The position numbers and the translations under genes are program-made. DNA of 64,000 nt, taken from Clostridium sp. AM22-11AC (GTDB taxonomy: Bacteria; Bacillota; Clostridia; Lachnospirales; Lachnospiraceae). The stretch is taken from NCBI RefSeq assembly GCF_003473545.1, contig NZ_QUCM01000004.1, forward strand, positions 62,001 through 126,000, read 5' to 3'. Positions 37,168-46,339 of this stretch are shown here, piece after piece. Below the pieces are notes generated by a model. It made no database searches, was not told where the DNA came from, and saw only the letters and a program-made list of their open reading frames with translations. Numbering within the stretch: position 1 is the first letter of the stretch; the number at the start of each line of letters is the position of its first letter.

Positions 37168-38247
37168 TTATTTTGCTGCTTCATTTACCTTGTTGTAGAG
37201 ATCAGTTACACCGATCTTCTCTGCTGCTGCCGCTCTTGCATCTGCACAAGCTGCGATCAGACTTTCTTTATCAACTTCATTAACGATACCGCCATTTTCC
37301 TTGATGGTCTTAAGTGCTTTATCGTTCAGGTCTTTATCAAATGCTCTCTGCTCTTTGCAGGCATATTCTGCTGCTTCATCTACCCACTGCTTCTGCTCAT
37401 CAGTTAAGCTGTTGTACTTGTTAGCTCCGATCAGGAACATTCTGGTTGCAATGTCATGGTCAGTCAGAGATACGTAAGGACCAGCTTCATAGAACTTCTG
37501 CAGTAAGATGTTTCCAAGGTCATTCTCTGCTGCGTCGATTACATGGTTCTGAAGTCCGCTGTACAGCTCGTTATAAGCCAGTGTTGTTGGGTTTGCTCCC
37601 AGTGCGGACCATACGGAACGTACTATATCAGAGTCCTGGACACGGATCTTTACGTTCTTGAAATCTTCTACTGTATTTACAGGTTTAACACCGAAGTACT
37701 CTCTGGTACCGCAGCTCCAGTAGCCTAAGTTATGAAGAACGCCGCCTGCATTGATCTTATCTGTAATGGTCTGTCCAACTTCACCGTCTACAACTGCTGT
37801 CCAATGATCTAAGCCTGTGTAAAGGAATGGGATGGAGAACAGGTCTGCTTCTTTAACACCGGTGGTTGCTACGAAGTTTGGAGAAGCAACGATCATATCA
37901 ACGGTTCCTGTTGCCATCTTCTCAACCAATTCTGCTTCATTTCCGCCTAACTCTCCATTTGGATGGATCTCAACAGTCATCTTTCCGCCGGATACCTCTT
38001 CCAGTTTTTCCTTCATTGCATCGAAACCAGCCTGATAGGAACTGTCAACCGTATTAACATGGGCACCGATCAGTTTTACCTCCGGTTCTGCTGCTGTTTC
38101 TGTCTTCTCCTCTGCTTTTGTTTCCTCCTTGGCAGGTGCCTCTGTAGCTGCCGGTGCTGCCGTGGTAGCTGCTGTGTCCATCTTTGTACATCCTGCTAAA
38201 GATGCTGCTACGCCTGCTGCACACATTACATAAAACATTTTTCTCAT
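37168..38247 (-). CDS. TRAP transporter solute-binding lipoprotein (DctP family)
   Basis: A 359-residue binding protein. The signal peptide ends in lipobox SLAGC; a T/A/E-rich linker follows (about 27-55). The DctP fold is shown by YQAGFDAMKEKLEEVSGGKM, IEIHPNGELGG-type sequence and the carboxylate-binding Arg region VKIRVQDSDIVRSVWSALGA. Two LacI operators are 84-135 bp upstream. First gene of dctP-dctQ-dctM-isomerase. The carboxylate-binding Arg suggests a sugar acid or similar anion. Confidence 0.92.
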   Translation of the reverse strand: MRKMFYVMCAAGVAASLAGCTKMDTAATTAAPAATEAPAKEETKAEEKTETAAEPEVKLIGAHVNTVDSSYQAGFDAMKEKLEEVSGGKMTVEIHPNGELGGNEAELVEKMATGTVDMIVASPNFVATTGVKEADLFSIPFLYTGLDHWTAVVDGEVGQTITDKINAGGVLHNLGYWSCGTREYFGVKPVNTVEDFKNVKIRVQDSDIVRSVWSALGANPTTLAYNELYSGLQNHVIDAAENDLGNILLQKFYEAGPYVSLTDHDIATRMFLIGANKYNSLTDEQKQWVDEAAEYACKEQRAFDKDLNDKALKTIKENGGIVNEVDKESLIAACADARAAAAEKIGVTDLYNKVNEAAK

Positions 38248-38330
38248 AATAAGTACCCCTTTCTAATACATAAAATGTTTTTGGTTTTATACTCATACAG
38301 TGTGATCACTGTACATAGCCTTGATTTTGT

Positions 38331-38348
38331 GTGGAAATCGTTTTCCAC
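38331..38348. promoter_or_regulatory. LacI-type operator 1 (dctP promoter)
   Basis: GTGGAAATCGTTTTCCAC, palindromic except for the two bases flanking the central CG; the arms are GTGGAAA/TTTCCAC. Confidence 0.75.
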
Positions 38349-38364
38349 AGTGGGTAAAAAATAT

Positions 38365-38382
38365 ATGGAAATCGTTTTCCAT
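38365..38382. promoter_or_regulatory. LacI-type operator 2 (dctP promoter)
   Basis: ATGGAAATCGTTTTCCAT, the same core, 34 bp from operator 1 centre to centre, about three helical turns. Confidence 0.75.
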
Positions 38383-38486
38383 TTTCCTGATTTTTTTGCA
38401 CACCGGATGTGGTGTGCAAAACATATGTGACGATATCACCAAAAGGTAACTTGTCTGTTTATATCTTCTATATGGCCAACTTGTAT

Positions 38487-39545
38487 TTAGCCGATCCTCT
38501 TTGTACTCTGGCGTACGATCAGTCTGGATTTTACCAGAACTTCTTCCTCGCTTACACAGGATTCTTTCACTTCCGGATGCTCTAGCAAAGAAAAATAATA
38601 CTGTGCAAGCTTCTTTCCCCAGAGATACTGCTCCAGTCCTACTGTGGTAAGTGCCGGATCAACGGAGTCTGCAAATACCAGATCATCGAATCCGACAATG
38701 GAATAATCATCCGGCACTTTTTTTCCGGCTTCCCGGACTGCTTTGAAAGCACCTAATGCCATGGCATCGTTCATACACACAAAAGCAGTAACTTCCGGAG
38801 TTCTCTCTAAAAGAGCCTTTGTCAGATAATATCCTTTATCCGCGGATTCTGTTACATCAGCGACAGCATCACGTCCCCAGATATAAACATATTCTTCCCG
38901 ATATGGGATCTTCACTTTTCCCAGCACCTGCTTATAACCGGTCAGACGGCTTCTTCGGATGGAATTATCCAGCTTATCAAAGAGCATGGCAACCTTTTTA
39001 TGTCCAAGGTCCAGCAGATGCTGTACTGCCAGTCCGCACTCTTCCACCTTATCTACAAGGATGGTGTGCATATCCGGGATACAGATACCATTGGAAACAA
39101 CATTTAAAGCAACTCCACCACGTTTTACCAGGCGAAACATAGCTTCCGGGATCTCATCAATGTAAATGCTGATAATTCCCTGAACGTTGACTGCCAGCAT
39201 ATTTTCAATACTGTAGTTGATCCGCTCTTTATCTCTGTCACAGCTTGATATGGACATGTGATAATTCCGGCTGACGATCTCATCTTCGATCCCTCTTACA
39301 ATAGATGGATAAAAGGGATTCGCAATGGACGGAATAATGATCCCGATGGATGTACTTTTTTTGCTCTTTAAGTTTCTGGCCTGAAGATTTGGGATATATC
39401 CTAACTGCTTGGAAGCAAGAAGGATCTTTTCCTTTAACTCCGGCTTTACCGGATGGTCTGAGTTGTTTAAAACTCTGGAAACCGTGGCTGGAGAAACATT
39501 CGCTGCTCTCGCCACATCATGGATAGTTACTTTGTCTTTGTTCAT
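38487..39545 (-). CDS. LacI-family transcriptional regulator
   Basis: A 352-residue repressor. The HTH and hinge are VTIHDVARAANVSPATVSRV and VLNNSDHPVK at residues 6-35; the sugar-binding domain follows (SIGIIIPSIANPFYPSIVRG). The start at 39545 (MNKDKVTI) is chosen because a longer in-frame start would place the LacI operator at 39564-39581 inside the coding sequence. Three copies of one operator, two before dctP and one before this gene, indicate that it controls the TRAP/isomerase operon and itself. Confidence 0.92.
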   Translation of the reverse strand: MNKDKVTIHDVARAANVSPATVSRVLNNSDHPVKPELKEKILLASKQLGYIPNLQARNLKSKKSTSIGIIIPSIANPFYPSIVRGIEDEIVSRNYHMSISSCDRDKERINYSIENMLAVNVQGIISIYIDEIPEAMFRLVKRGGVALNVVSNGICIPDMHTILVDKVEECGLAVQHLLDLGHKKVAMLFDKLDNSIRRSRLTGYKQVLGKVKIPYREEYVYIWGRDAVADVTESADKGYYLTKALLERTPEVTAFVCMNDAMALGAFKAVREAGKKVPDDYSIVGFDDLVFADSVDPALTTVGLEQYLWGKKLAQYYFSLLEHPEVKESCVSEEEVLVKSRLIVRQSTKRIG

Positions 39546-39563
39546 ATTGTTCCAATCTGCATA

Positions 39564-39581
39564 ATGGAAATCGTTTTCCGT
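39564..39581. promoter_or_regulatory. LacI-type operator 3 (autoregulation)
   Basis: ATGGAAATCGTTTTCCGT, 19 bp upstream of the regulator's own start codon. Confidence 0.7.
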
Positions 39582-39647
39582 TTGCTTTTTTATACTAACA
39601 TATTGATAAGATTTTTTCAAGTATTATTTAAAATTTATATAAAAAAT

Positions 39648-39683
39648 ATACCGAAACGTAGTTTTTAAGCCACTTTCCGGTAT
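39648..39683 (-). terminator. Terminator after rlmD
   Basis: ATACCGGAAAGT pairs with ACGTTTCGGTAT (minus strand), followed by an A/T run containing TTTTTT. Confidence 0.65.
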
Positions 39684-39700
39684 CTGTTTTGATCTCACTT

Positions 39701-41065
39701 TTATATTTTTCTGTTCAGACCCACTACCGTCTCAACATGACAACTCTGCCCAAACATATCGCAGCATCTTACCTTCTCTACCTCATACCCGCCATCTGCA
39801 AGATATCTTAAATCTCTTGCCAGCGTAGAGGAGTCGCAGCTGACATAAACCACCCGTTTCGGTGCCATTTTTAAAATGGTATCCAGGCAGACCTGGTCGC
39901 AGCCTTTTCTTGGGGGGTCTACTACGATGACATCGGCGTAGACTTTGTTCTTTTCATACTGTTCCGGAAGGACTTCCTCTGCCTTTCCGGTGAAGAATTC
40001 TGCATTGGTAATGTTATTTAAGGCAGCATTCCTTCTGGCATCTTCAATGGCCTGGGGAACAATCTCAACACCGTAGACCTTCTTTGCATTCTGGGCTAAA
40101 AACAGGGAAATGGTTCCTATTCCGCAGTACAGATCCCAGACTGTTTCATTTCCGGTCAGTCCCGCATATTCCAGGGCGGTTCCATACAATTTTTCCGTCT
40201 GCACCGGATTGACCTGATAAAAGGACAACGGAGAGATCTGATAGGTCACATTTCCAATATTATCAGTGATGTAACCAGGGCCATATAAATTTACGATCTC
40301 TTTTCCCATGATCACATTGGTCTTTTCCTGATTGATGCTGTAGGAAATGCTGGTCATGCCTTTCACCTGGCACAGTTCTTCTACCAGCTGTTCCTTTGCC
40401 GGAATATCTTTTCCGTTGATCACCAGACAGACCATGATCTCACCGGAATGGAAGCCTTTGCGGATCAGTGCATGACGCACTAAGCCCTTATGGGTCGTCT
40501 CATCATAAGGGCGGATCCCATGGACTCTCATAAATCCTTTGATAATGCCTAAAATATCCTTATTTTCTTCCACACCTAACAGACAGTCTTCACACTCAAT
40601 AATGTCATGGGTACGGCCTGCATAAAATCCAGCCACAATATTTCCATTTTTATCCAACCCAAACGGAAACTGTGCTTTGTTGCGGTAACGCCACGGCTCT
40701 TTCATTCCCATGATGGGAAGCATGTGGATCTCATCTTCCTTAAACTTTCCGATCCTTAACAGGTGGTTTTTTACCTTACGCTCTTTAAATTTCAGCTGCT
40801 CTTCATAGGACATAGCCTGAAGCTGGCAGCCGCCGCACTGGCGGGCAACCGGGCACTTTGGCTCTACTCTTGCCTCTGACGACGTAAGGATCTCCATCAA
40901 CCTTGCAAACCCGTAATTTTTCTTCATTTTCATGGCACGGGCACGGACTACATCACCGATCACTGCATCTTTGATGAACCAGATATAACCATCCAGTTTG
41001 CCGATCCCTGCGCCATCTTCACTTATATCTTCAATGGATACTGTAAATTCCTGATTTTTTTCCAT
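39701..41065 (-). CDS. rlmD: 23S rRNA (uracil-5-)-methyltransferase RlmD/RumA family
   Basis: A 454-residue SAM-dependent methyltransferase. A TRAM RNA-binding domain comes first (about 5-60), then Fe-S cysteines in CPVARQCGGCQLQ and a later Cys. The SAM motif is DLYCGIGTISLFLA; DPPRKGC and the catalytic Cys in VYVSCDSSTLARDL complete the site. Firmicutes often have two or more paralogues, so the exact uridine is uncertain. It is 10 nt downstream of yhaM. Confidence 0.92.
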   Translation of the reverse strand: MEKNQEFTVSIEDISEDGAGIGKLDGYIWFIKDAVIGDVVRARAMKMKKNYGFARLMEILTSSEARVEPKCPVARQCGGCQLQAMSYEEQLKFKERKVKNHLLRIGKFKEDEIHMLPIMGMKEPWRYRNKAQFPFGLDKNGNIVAGFYAGRTHDIIECEDCLLGVEENKDILGIIKGFMRVHGIRPYDETTHKGLVRHALIRKGFHSGEIMVCLVINGKDIPAKEQLVEELCQVKGMTSISYSINQEKTNVIMGKEIVNLYGPGYITDNIGNVTYQISPLSFYQVNPVQTEKLYGTALEYAGLTGNETVWDLYCGIGTISLFLAQNAKKVYGVEIVPQAIEDARRNAALNNITNAEFFTGKAEEVLPEQYEKNKVYADVIVVDPPRKGCDQVCLDTILKMAPKRVVYVSCDSSTLARDLRYLADGGYEVEKVRCCDMFGQSCHVETVVGLNRKI

Positions 41066-41074
41066 ATTTCTATT

Positions 41075-42019
41075 TTACTCCGTTGTTCTGCGGATATTAG
41101 AGTCTAAGAAACGGTTAAATCCCAACCATCCCTTGATTTCGCCACCAGCATTTAATGCCTCGATCATGGTCTCCATCTTTGCATCTGTCGTATCTGCAAA
41201 ATTCAGTGCCAGTGCCTCAAGTAAAGCCGGCTTCTTAGGAGAACCGTATTCCAGCTCCCCGTGATGTGCCAGGATACAGTGTTTTAACTCAACTGCAATA
41301 CTTGCCGGAAAGCCTTCGATCTCCTTCATACGGTCTGATATCATTTCCGTGCCAATGATGATATGGCCCAGTAACTGTCCGTCATCGGTATAATCATTTT
41401 CCGGGAAACGGGACAGTTCTTTTGTCTTGCCGATGTCATGGAAAATAGCCGCTGTGATCAGCAGATCACGGTTTAACTCTTTATAATATCCTGCGTAATA
41501 ATCACACAGCTTTGTAACACTTAACGTATGCTCTAACAGTCCGCCTACAAAACCATGATGAACGGTCTTTGCTGCAGAATGGAACTGGAATGCTTTTGCA
41601 AAAGCAGCGTCATCTACAAAAAAGCTGGACAGCAGGCGGTTTAAGTACGGGTTCTTTACGCTCTTGATAAATGCCAGAAGCTCTTCATACATTTTTCCGA
41701 TATCCCGCTTGGATACAGGCAGATAATCAGACTCTATATACTCTCCTTCTCCTGCCTTGCGGATGCGGCGTACATTTAACTGGTTGGAGTTCTGGAATAA
41801 GGTCACATCTGCTTCAATGCAAACATAATCCATGGTATCAAAGTCTCCAACACCAGGAGAATTTAAGTCCCAGATCTTGGCATCAATGGTTCCTGTCTTG
41901 TCCTGAAGGACCAGGTTGCCATATTCTTTTCCATTTTTTGTAAGCTGGATCTGCTTATTTTTACATAAATACACATCAGATACGTGCATACCTTCACGGA
42001 AGGTTTCGATATATCTCAT
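41075..42019 (-). CDS. 3'-5' exoribonuclease YhaM family
   Basis: A 314-residue protein with an N-terminal OB fold (about 1-95; NLVLQDKTGTIDAKIWDLN) and a C-terminal HD domain with metal ligands in FVGGLLEHTLSVTK, AAIFHDIGKT and CILAHHGELEYGSP. It is the YhaM/Cbf1 arrangement, which trims RNA and single-stranded DNA. A GAGGT site precedes the ATG. It is in one direction with rlmD. Confidence 0.92.
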   Translation of the reverse strand: MRYIETFREGMHVSDVYLCKNKQIQLTKNGKEYGNLVLQDKTGTIDAKIWDLNSPGVGDFDTMDYVCIEADVTLFQNSNQLNVRRIRKAGEGEYIESDYLPVSKRDIGKMYEELLAFIKSVKNPYLNRLLSSFFVDDAAFAKAFQFHSAAKTVHHGFVGGLLEHTLSVTKLCDYYAGYYKELNRDLLITAAIFHDIGKTKELSRFPENDYTDDGQLLGHIIIGTEMISDRMKEIEGFPASIAVELKHCILAHHGELEYGSPKKPALLEALALNFADTTDAKMETMIEALNAGGEIKGWLGFNRFLDSNIRRTTE

Positions 42020-42056
42020 TTTCTTACCTCATCTTTTCTAATTTTGATTTTTTCCA

Positions 42057-42090
42057 TAAAAGAGAGCCCGGCACCTTTCCTACCTGGCTC
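42057..42090 (-). terminator. Hairpin at the 3' end of the HtrA-like gene
   Basis: GAGCC/GGCTC stem with an inner GG/CC, followed by TCTTTT on the minus strand. It overlaps the stop codon at 42080-42082. A weak terminator. Confidence 0.45.
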
Positions 42091-43405
42091 CCACTGTTAC
42101 TTCAAATTCAATCTCTTTGTACTCATCTTTTCCATTGTTTCTCTGGACTGTTACTGTAATGCGGTCTCCTACATGGAGTTTTTCCACCTGGGCCTGGAAA
42201 TTCTTCATTCCCTCGATCTTAATATCATTGATCCCGGACAAAATATCACCAGGCTGAAGTCCGGCATTATAGGCAGGACTTTCGGCAGCTGCCGCGATCA
42301 TATAAATACCAGATGGCATTCCATTTTTTTCCATTTCTGAAGTAACTTCCTGACCTTCAATGCCTAAATAAGGCACCTGGATCCCATTACTTAAAAGTTC
42401 CAGAGCTCCTTTATAATCAGAAATGGACATAAATGTTTTCATGCCTGTATCCACATCCTGCTCATAGCGGTCTGTGGCCCAGCCAACCAGTTCTCCCTCT
42501 GTATTAAACAGGAAAGTCCCTGCATCTGCCTTACTTTTGATATCCGCATACAGAACACGGGCATTTCCATCTGTCATCTGTACATTTTTAGCTATATAGG
42601 AAATGAAACCATAGCTGCTGGAGTGTACCATACCTGCCGGTGAACCCATGGATATAACCAGATCTCCCTGTCTGACCCCATAGGAATTTCCCAGTTTTAC
42701 CGGTTTTATCTTCTCAAACTGTGCATCATCCAGTGAAGTAGCATCTACACGGATCATGGTCAGTCCCATCCGGGAGTCTGTCTGTTTTACGGCTCCAGGA
42801 AGAACGGCACTGTCTGAAAATGCAACTTCCAGAGAGTCTGCTGTCTCTATTGCTTCTGTTGGTGCCAGGATCAGAACTTCTTCTTTTCTGGCATCGATCA
42901 CAACACCTGAAAACTGTCCTGTGGTTTCAATCGGGTTATCAAACCAGTCTTTTTCATGCTGGATGGAATGGATCGCAGCAATGGAACTATCTGCTTCTGA
43001 TACCAGTGTCCTTAAATTTCCGTACATCTTGTTCAGATCTTCCAGAGAATATGGATATTTTTCCAGCTCTGAACGAACTTTCTCTTCTACCGGTTCTGTC
43101 TCTTCTGTTGAAGCTTCCTGAGTCTGCTGTACCGGAGCTGATGTTTCCGGTTCATCTTTCGGTATTGTAATGGAACGGCTTTCTTCTATTTTTTCCTGCC
43201 CCATTATCTTTCTGACTACCGTTTTCGTAACTGTAAAACAAACCGCCGATATGGTCCCAAACAGTACTGCACAAATAACAGTCAATATAATATATCTGAC
43301 GATCTGCCTTCTTGATAACGGCTGACGCACGATCTTCTCCTGGATAAACTGCCAGGAACGCTCTTCTTTTACGTTGTCATCCTTATCTGTACGCTTATCC
43401 GCCAT
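42080..43405 (-). CDS. HtrA/DegP-like membrane protein with PDZ domain, apparent pseudoprotease
   Basis: A 441-residue protein. One membrane helix (about 37-60) is followed by an acidic linker, a trypsin-like beta-barrel region (about 115-310) and a C-terminal PDZ domain (about 340-441; NAGLQPGDILSGINDIKIEG). The catalytic residues of HtrA cannot be found: the His motif reads VVIDARKEEVLILAPTEA, the Asp motif reads MGLTMIRV and the GNSGG motif reads KADAGTFLF. It therefore probably binds rather than cleaves. Start at 43405 is fixed by AAGGAGG; a longer frame to 43465 lacks a site. Confidence 0.82.
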   Translation of the reverse strand: MADKRTDKDDNVKEERSWQFIQEKIVRQPLSRRQIVRYIILTVICAVLFGTISAVCFTVTKTVVRKIMGQEKIEESRSITIPKDEPETSAPVQQTQEASTEETEPVEEKVRSELEKYPYSLEDLNKMYGNLRTLVSEADSSIAAIHSIQHEKDWFDNPIETTGQFSGVVIDARKEEVLILAPTEAIETADSLEVAFSDSAVLPGAVKQTDSRMGLTMIRVDATSLDDAQFEKIKPVKLGNSYGVRQGDLVISMGSPAGMVHSSSYGFISYIAKNVQMTDGNARVLYADIKSKADAGTFLFNTEGELVGWATDRYEQDVDTGMKTFMSISDYKGALELLSNGIQVPYLGIEGQEVTSEMEKNGMPSGIYMIAAAAESPAYNAGLQPGDILSGINDIKIEGMKNFQAQVEKLHVGDRITVTVQRNNGKDEYKEIEFEVTVGAR

Positions 43406-43542
43406 TGCGTTCCTCCTTGCGAAGAATCTTATTCCTATTATAAGGTTCTTCCTGCTATTATGCAAGATGTTCTATGGGATTCTTGAGCCAAAAGTGCCCG
43501 TCTTACTGGGTTTTCGCCCCGCACCACCTGAGAAATTTCCCA

Positions 43543-43570
43543 TAGTCAAACATAGCTTTTATGATATAAT
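43543..43570 (+). promoter_or_regulatory. mutS2 promoter
   Basis: -10 TATAAT (43565-43570) with an extended TG (ATGATATAAT), and a weak -35 TAGTCA (43543-43548), spacing 16. Confidence 0.6.
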
Positions 43571-43584
43571 ATAAAGGCGCCAAG

Positions 43585-43621
43585 AAAAAACAAGCGCCAC
43601 CAAAGGTGGCATTTGTTTTTT
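43585..43621 (+). promoter_or_regulatory. Leader motif E1 copy (mutS2)
   Basis: AAAAAACAAGCG, stem GCCACC/GGTGGC, CATTTGTTTTTT. The flanking conserved bases match the cysE copy but the inner stem is a different sequence that still pairs. Confidence 0.6.
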
Positions 43622-43629
43622 ATGCGCCT

Positions 43630-43673
43630 TTAACGAACCGTCTGCGCAAGCAGACAGTAGAGCGCGCCAGCGC
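43630..43673 (+). promoter_or_regulatory. Leader motif E2 copy (mutS2)
   Basis: TTAACGAA, hairpin GTCTGC-GCAA-GCAGAC (43640-43655), AGTAGAGC, hairpin GCGC-GCCA-GCGC (43662-43673). Same order as in cysE. The remaining leader to 43794 is about 120 nt with no recognised element. Confidence 0.6.
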
Positions 43674-43794
43674 GGGGCTGCGAGTGGACCTTTCACACCC
43701 ACTCTGCCAGAAACATTCCAGCGACACAGACCGCATGCGTCAGCACAGGTCTTATGTCGCGGACCTTATGCAACACTCGGAGGAACCAACATTT

Positions 43795-46305
43795 ATGAAC
43801 CAAAAAGCCTTAAAAACTTTAGAATATACAAAGATCATCGCCCAGCTGGAGTCCCATGCGGCTTCCCCACTGGGTAAAGCCCTCTGCCGGGATCTTGTGC
43901 CATCTTCTGACCTGGAAGAAGTTCGTACCTGGCAGGCGCAGACCACCGACGCGGCTGACAGAGTCCGCTTAAAAGGCACTGTCTCCTTCTCCGGCCTGCG
44001 GGACATCGGCAGTTCTTTAAAGCGCCTGGAGATCGGCAGTGCTTTAAGCATCAGCGAACTGCTTTCTATCAGCTCTGTTCTTACAGTTGCTGCCCGTGCA
44101 AAAGCCTACGGCCGTCAGGACGTCCCGGAAAACACCTTTACACCACGTTTTCCAGGTCAGCAGCCACCGAAACAGACAGCAGCCGAGGAATATGTGCCTG
44201 ACTCCTTAGACCCGTTATTCCAGGCCTTAGAGCCGCTTACACCAGTGAATAATGAGATCAAGCGCTGCATCCTTTCCGAAGATGAGATCGCTGATGATGC
44301 AAGTCCCGGCCTGTCCCATGTGCGCCGTTCCTTAAAAGCCTGCGCAGACCGTATCCATACCCAGTTGAACTCTATCCTGAACTCCCACCGTACCTATTTA
44401 CAGGACGCTGTGATCACCATGCGTGACGGCCGGTACTGTCTCCCTGTTAAATCAGAGTACAAAAGCCAAGTATCCGGCATGGTCCATGACCAGTCTGCCA
44501 CAGGTTCTACCCTTTTTATTGAACCAATAGCCATTGTAAAATTAAACAATGAGATCCGCGAACTGGAGATCCAGGAGCAGAAAGAGATCGAGACTGTTTT
44601 AGCTTCTTTAAGCAACCAGACAGCTCCTCATATTGAAGAACTGCAGATGGACATGGCACTGTTAGCACAGCTGGATTTCATTTTTGCGAAAGCTGCACTT
44701 TCCCACCAGTACCGCTGCACAGCCCCAATTTTCAATGATAAGGGCTACATCAATATCAAGGACGGACGCCACCCATTGCTGGACCAGAAAAAAGCAGTAC
44801 CTATCAATGTATGGCTTGGAAAAGACTTTGACCTGCTGATCGTAACAGGTCCTAATACCGGCGGTAAGACCGTTTCCTTAAAAACCGTAGGTCTTTTCAC
44901 CTTAATGGGACAGGCGGGACTTCACATTCCGGCCTGGGAAGGTTCTGAATTAGCTGTATTCGACAATGTATTTGCTGATATCGGTGATGAGCAGAGCATT
45001 GAGCAGAGTTTAAGTACTTTCTCCGCCCACATGACCAATACGGTACGTATTTTAGAGGAAGCAGACTCCCGTTCCCTCTGCCTTTTCGATGAGCTGGGAG
45101 CCGGTACCGACCCAACAGAAGGTGCTGCCCTTGCCATTGCCATGCTGTCATTTTTACACAATATGAAATGCCGTACCATGGCAACCACCCATTACAGCGA
45201 ATTAAAGGTATTTGCACTTACTACCCCGGGCGTGGAAAATGCATGCTGCGAGTTTAACGTAGAAACACTGCAGCCGACCTACCGCCTGCTGATCGGTGTT
45301 CCGGGAAAGAGTAATGCGTTTGCTATTTCCAAAAAACTTGGACTGCCGGACTACATTATTGAAGATGCAAAGAACCATCTGGAAGCAAAAGATGAGTCCT
45401 TTGAGGACCTGCTTACCAGCCTGGAAAACAGCCGTGTGACCATTGAAAAAGAACAGGAAGAGATCCGTTCCTATAAAGAGGAGATCGCCCAGTTAAAATC
45501 CCGCCTCACCCGCAAGGAAGAGCATCTGGATGAGCGCAAGGACAAGGTGATCCGCAATGCAACAGAAGAGGCACAGCGCATCCTTCGTGAAGCAAAAGAG
45601 ACTGCCGACCAGACCATCCGCCAGATCAACAAACTGGCTGCTGACTCCGGCATTAACAAAGAATTAGAGGCCCAGAGGACCAAACTGCGTGAGCAGTTAA
45701 AGAAAACAGACGACAAACTGGCAGTAAAGGCCAAAGGTCCAAGCCAGCCTGTTTCTGCCAAGAAGTTAAAGATCGGTGACGGCGTAAAAGTCCTTTCCAT
45801 GAACTTAAAAGGTACTGTCAGTTCCCTTCCAGACAGCACCGGAAACCTGTTTGTACAGATGGGTATCCTGCGTTCCAAGGTCAATATCCGTGATATTGAA
45901 CTGATCCGTGAAGACGATATCAGCGCTACCTTAGGAGATGGTTCTTCCCGTTCCTACGGTGCTGTTTCCGGTGTAGGAATCAGCAAATCCAAAAAGACCT
46001 TTTCACAGGCAAAAGGCTCTAATTCCGGCTCCGGACAGATCAAGATGTCCAAGTCCTTCTCTGTTTCACCGGAAGTCAATCTGATCGGTATGACAACAGA
46101 CGAAGCAGTTCCTACTATGGAGAAATACTTAGATGACGCTTATCTGGCCCACCTGCCAAGTGTACGCGTGGTACACGGAAGAGGTACCGGCGCCTTAAAG
46201 ACTGCCTGCCACAAGCGTTTAAAACAGTTAAAATATGTAAAAGACTTCCGTCTGGGCGAATTTGGCGAAGGCGGAACCGGTGTTACTATTGTTACATTCA
46301 AATAG
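43795..46305 (+). CDS. mutS2: Endonuclease MutS2
   Basis: An 836-residue MutS-related ATPase acting on recombination intermediates or collided ribosomes. The core and clamp are followed by the ATPase (Walker A TGPNTGGKTVSLKT; LFDELGAGTDPTEGAALAIA). A coiled-coil region (about 510-630) and a C-terminal Smr nuclease domain (VNLIGMTTDEA, VVHGRGTGAL) complete the typical order. It is a little longer than Bacillus MutS2 owing to a proline/glutamine-rich insert near residue 115. Start at 43795 is fixed by CGGAGG; the in-frame extension to 43606 covers structured leader RNA. Confidence 0.95.
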   Translation: MNQKALKTLEYTKIIAQLESHAASPLGKALCRDLVPSSDLEEVRTWQAQTTDAADRVRLKGTVSFSGLRDIGSSLKRLEIGSALSISELLSISSVLTVAARAKAYGRQDVPENTFTPRFPGQQPPKQTAAEEYVPDSLDPLFQALEPLTPVNNEIKRCILSEDEIADDASPGLSHVRRSLKACADRIHTQLNSILNSHRTYLQDAVITMRDGRYCLPVKSEYKSQVSGMVHDQSATGSTLFIEPIAIVKLNNEIRELEIQEQKEIETVLASLSNQTAPHIEELQMDMALLAQLDFIFAKAALSHQYRCTAPIFNDKGYINIKDGRHPLLDQKKAVPINVWLGKDFDLLIVTGPNTGGKTVSLKTVGLFTLMGQAGLHIPAWEGSELAVFDNVFADIGDEQSIEQSLSTFSAHMTNTVRILEEADSRSLCLFDELGAGTDPTEGAALAIAMLSFLHNMKCRTMATTHYSELKVFALTTPGVENACCEFNVETLQPTYRLLIGVPGKSNAFAISKKLGLPDYIIEDAKNHLEAKDESFEDLLTSLENSRVTIEKEQEEIRSYKEEIAQLKSRLTRKEEHLDERKDKVIRNATEEAQRILREAKETADQTIRQINKLAADSGINKELEAQRTKLREQLKKTDDKLAVKAKGPSQPVSAKKLKIGDGVKVLSMNLKGTVSSLPDSTGNLFVQMGILRSKVNIRDIELIREDDISATLGDGSSRSYGAVSGVGISKSKKTFSQAKGSNSGSGQIKMSKSFSVSPEVNLIGMTTDEAVPTMEKYLDDAYLAHLPSVRVVHGRGTGALKTACHKRLKQLKYVKDFRLGEFGEGGTGVTIVTFK

Positions 46306-46339
46306 GAACATAATCTAACTTTTAGGGAGGTAAATTGTA

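Noticed and set aside
43606..43794. N-terminal extension of MutS2
   Set aside because: It covers conserved leader hairpins; CGGAGG at 43779-43784 and the normal MutS2 N-terminus fix the start at 43795.
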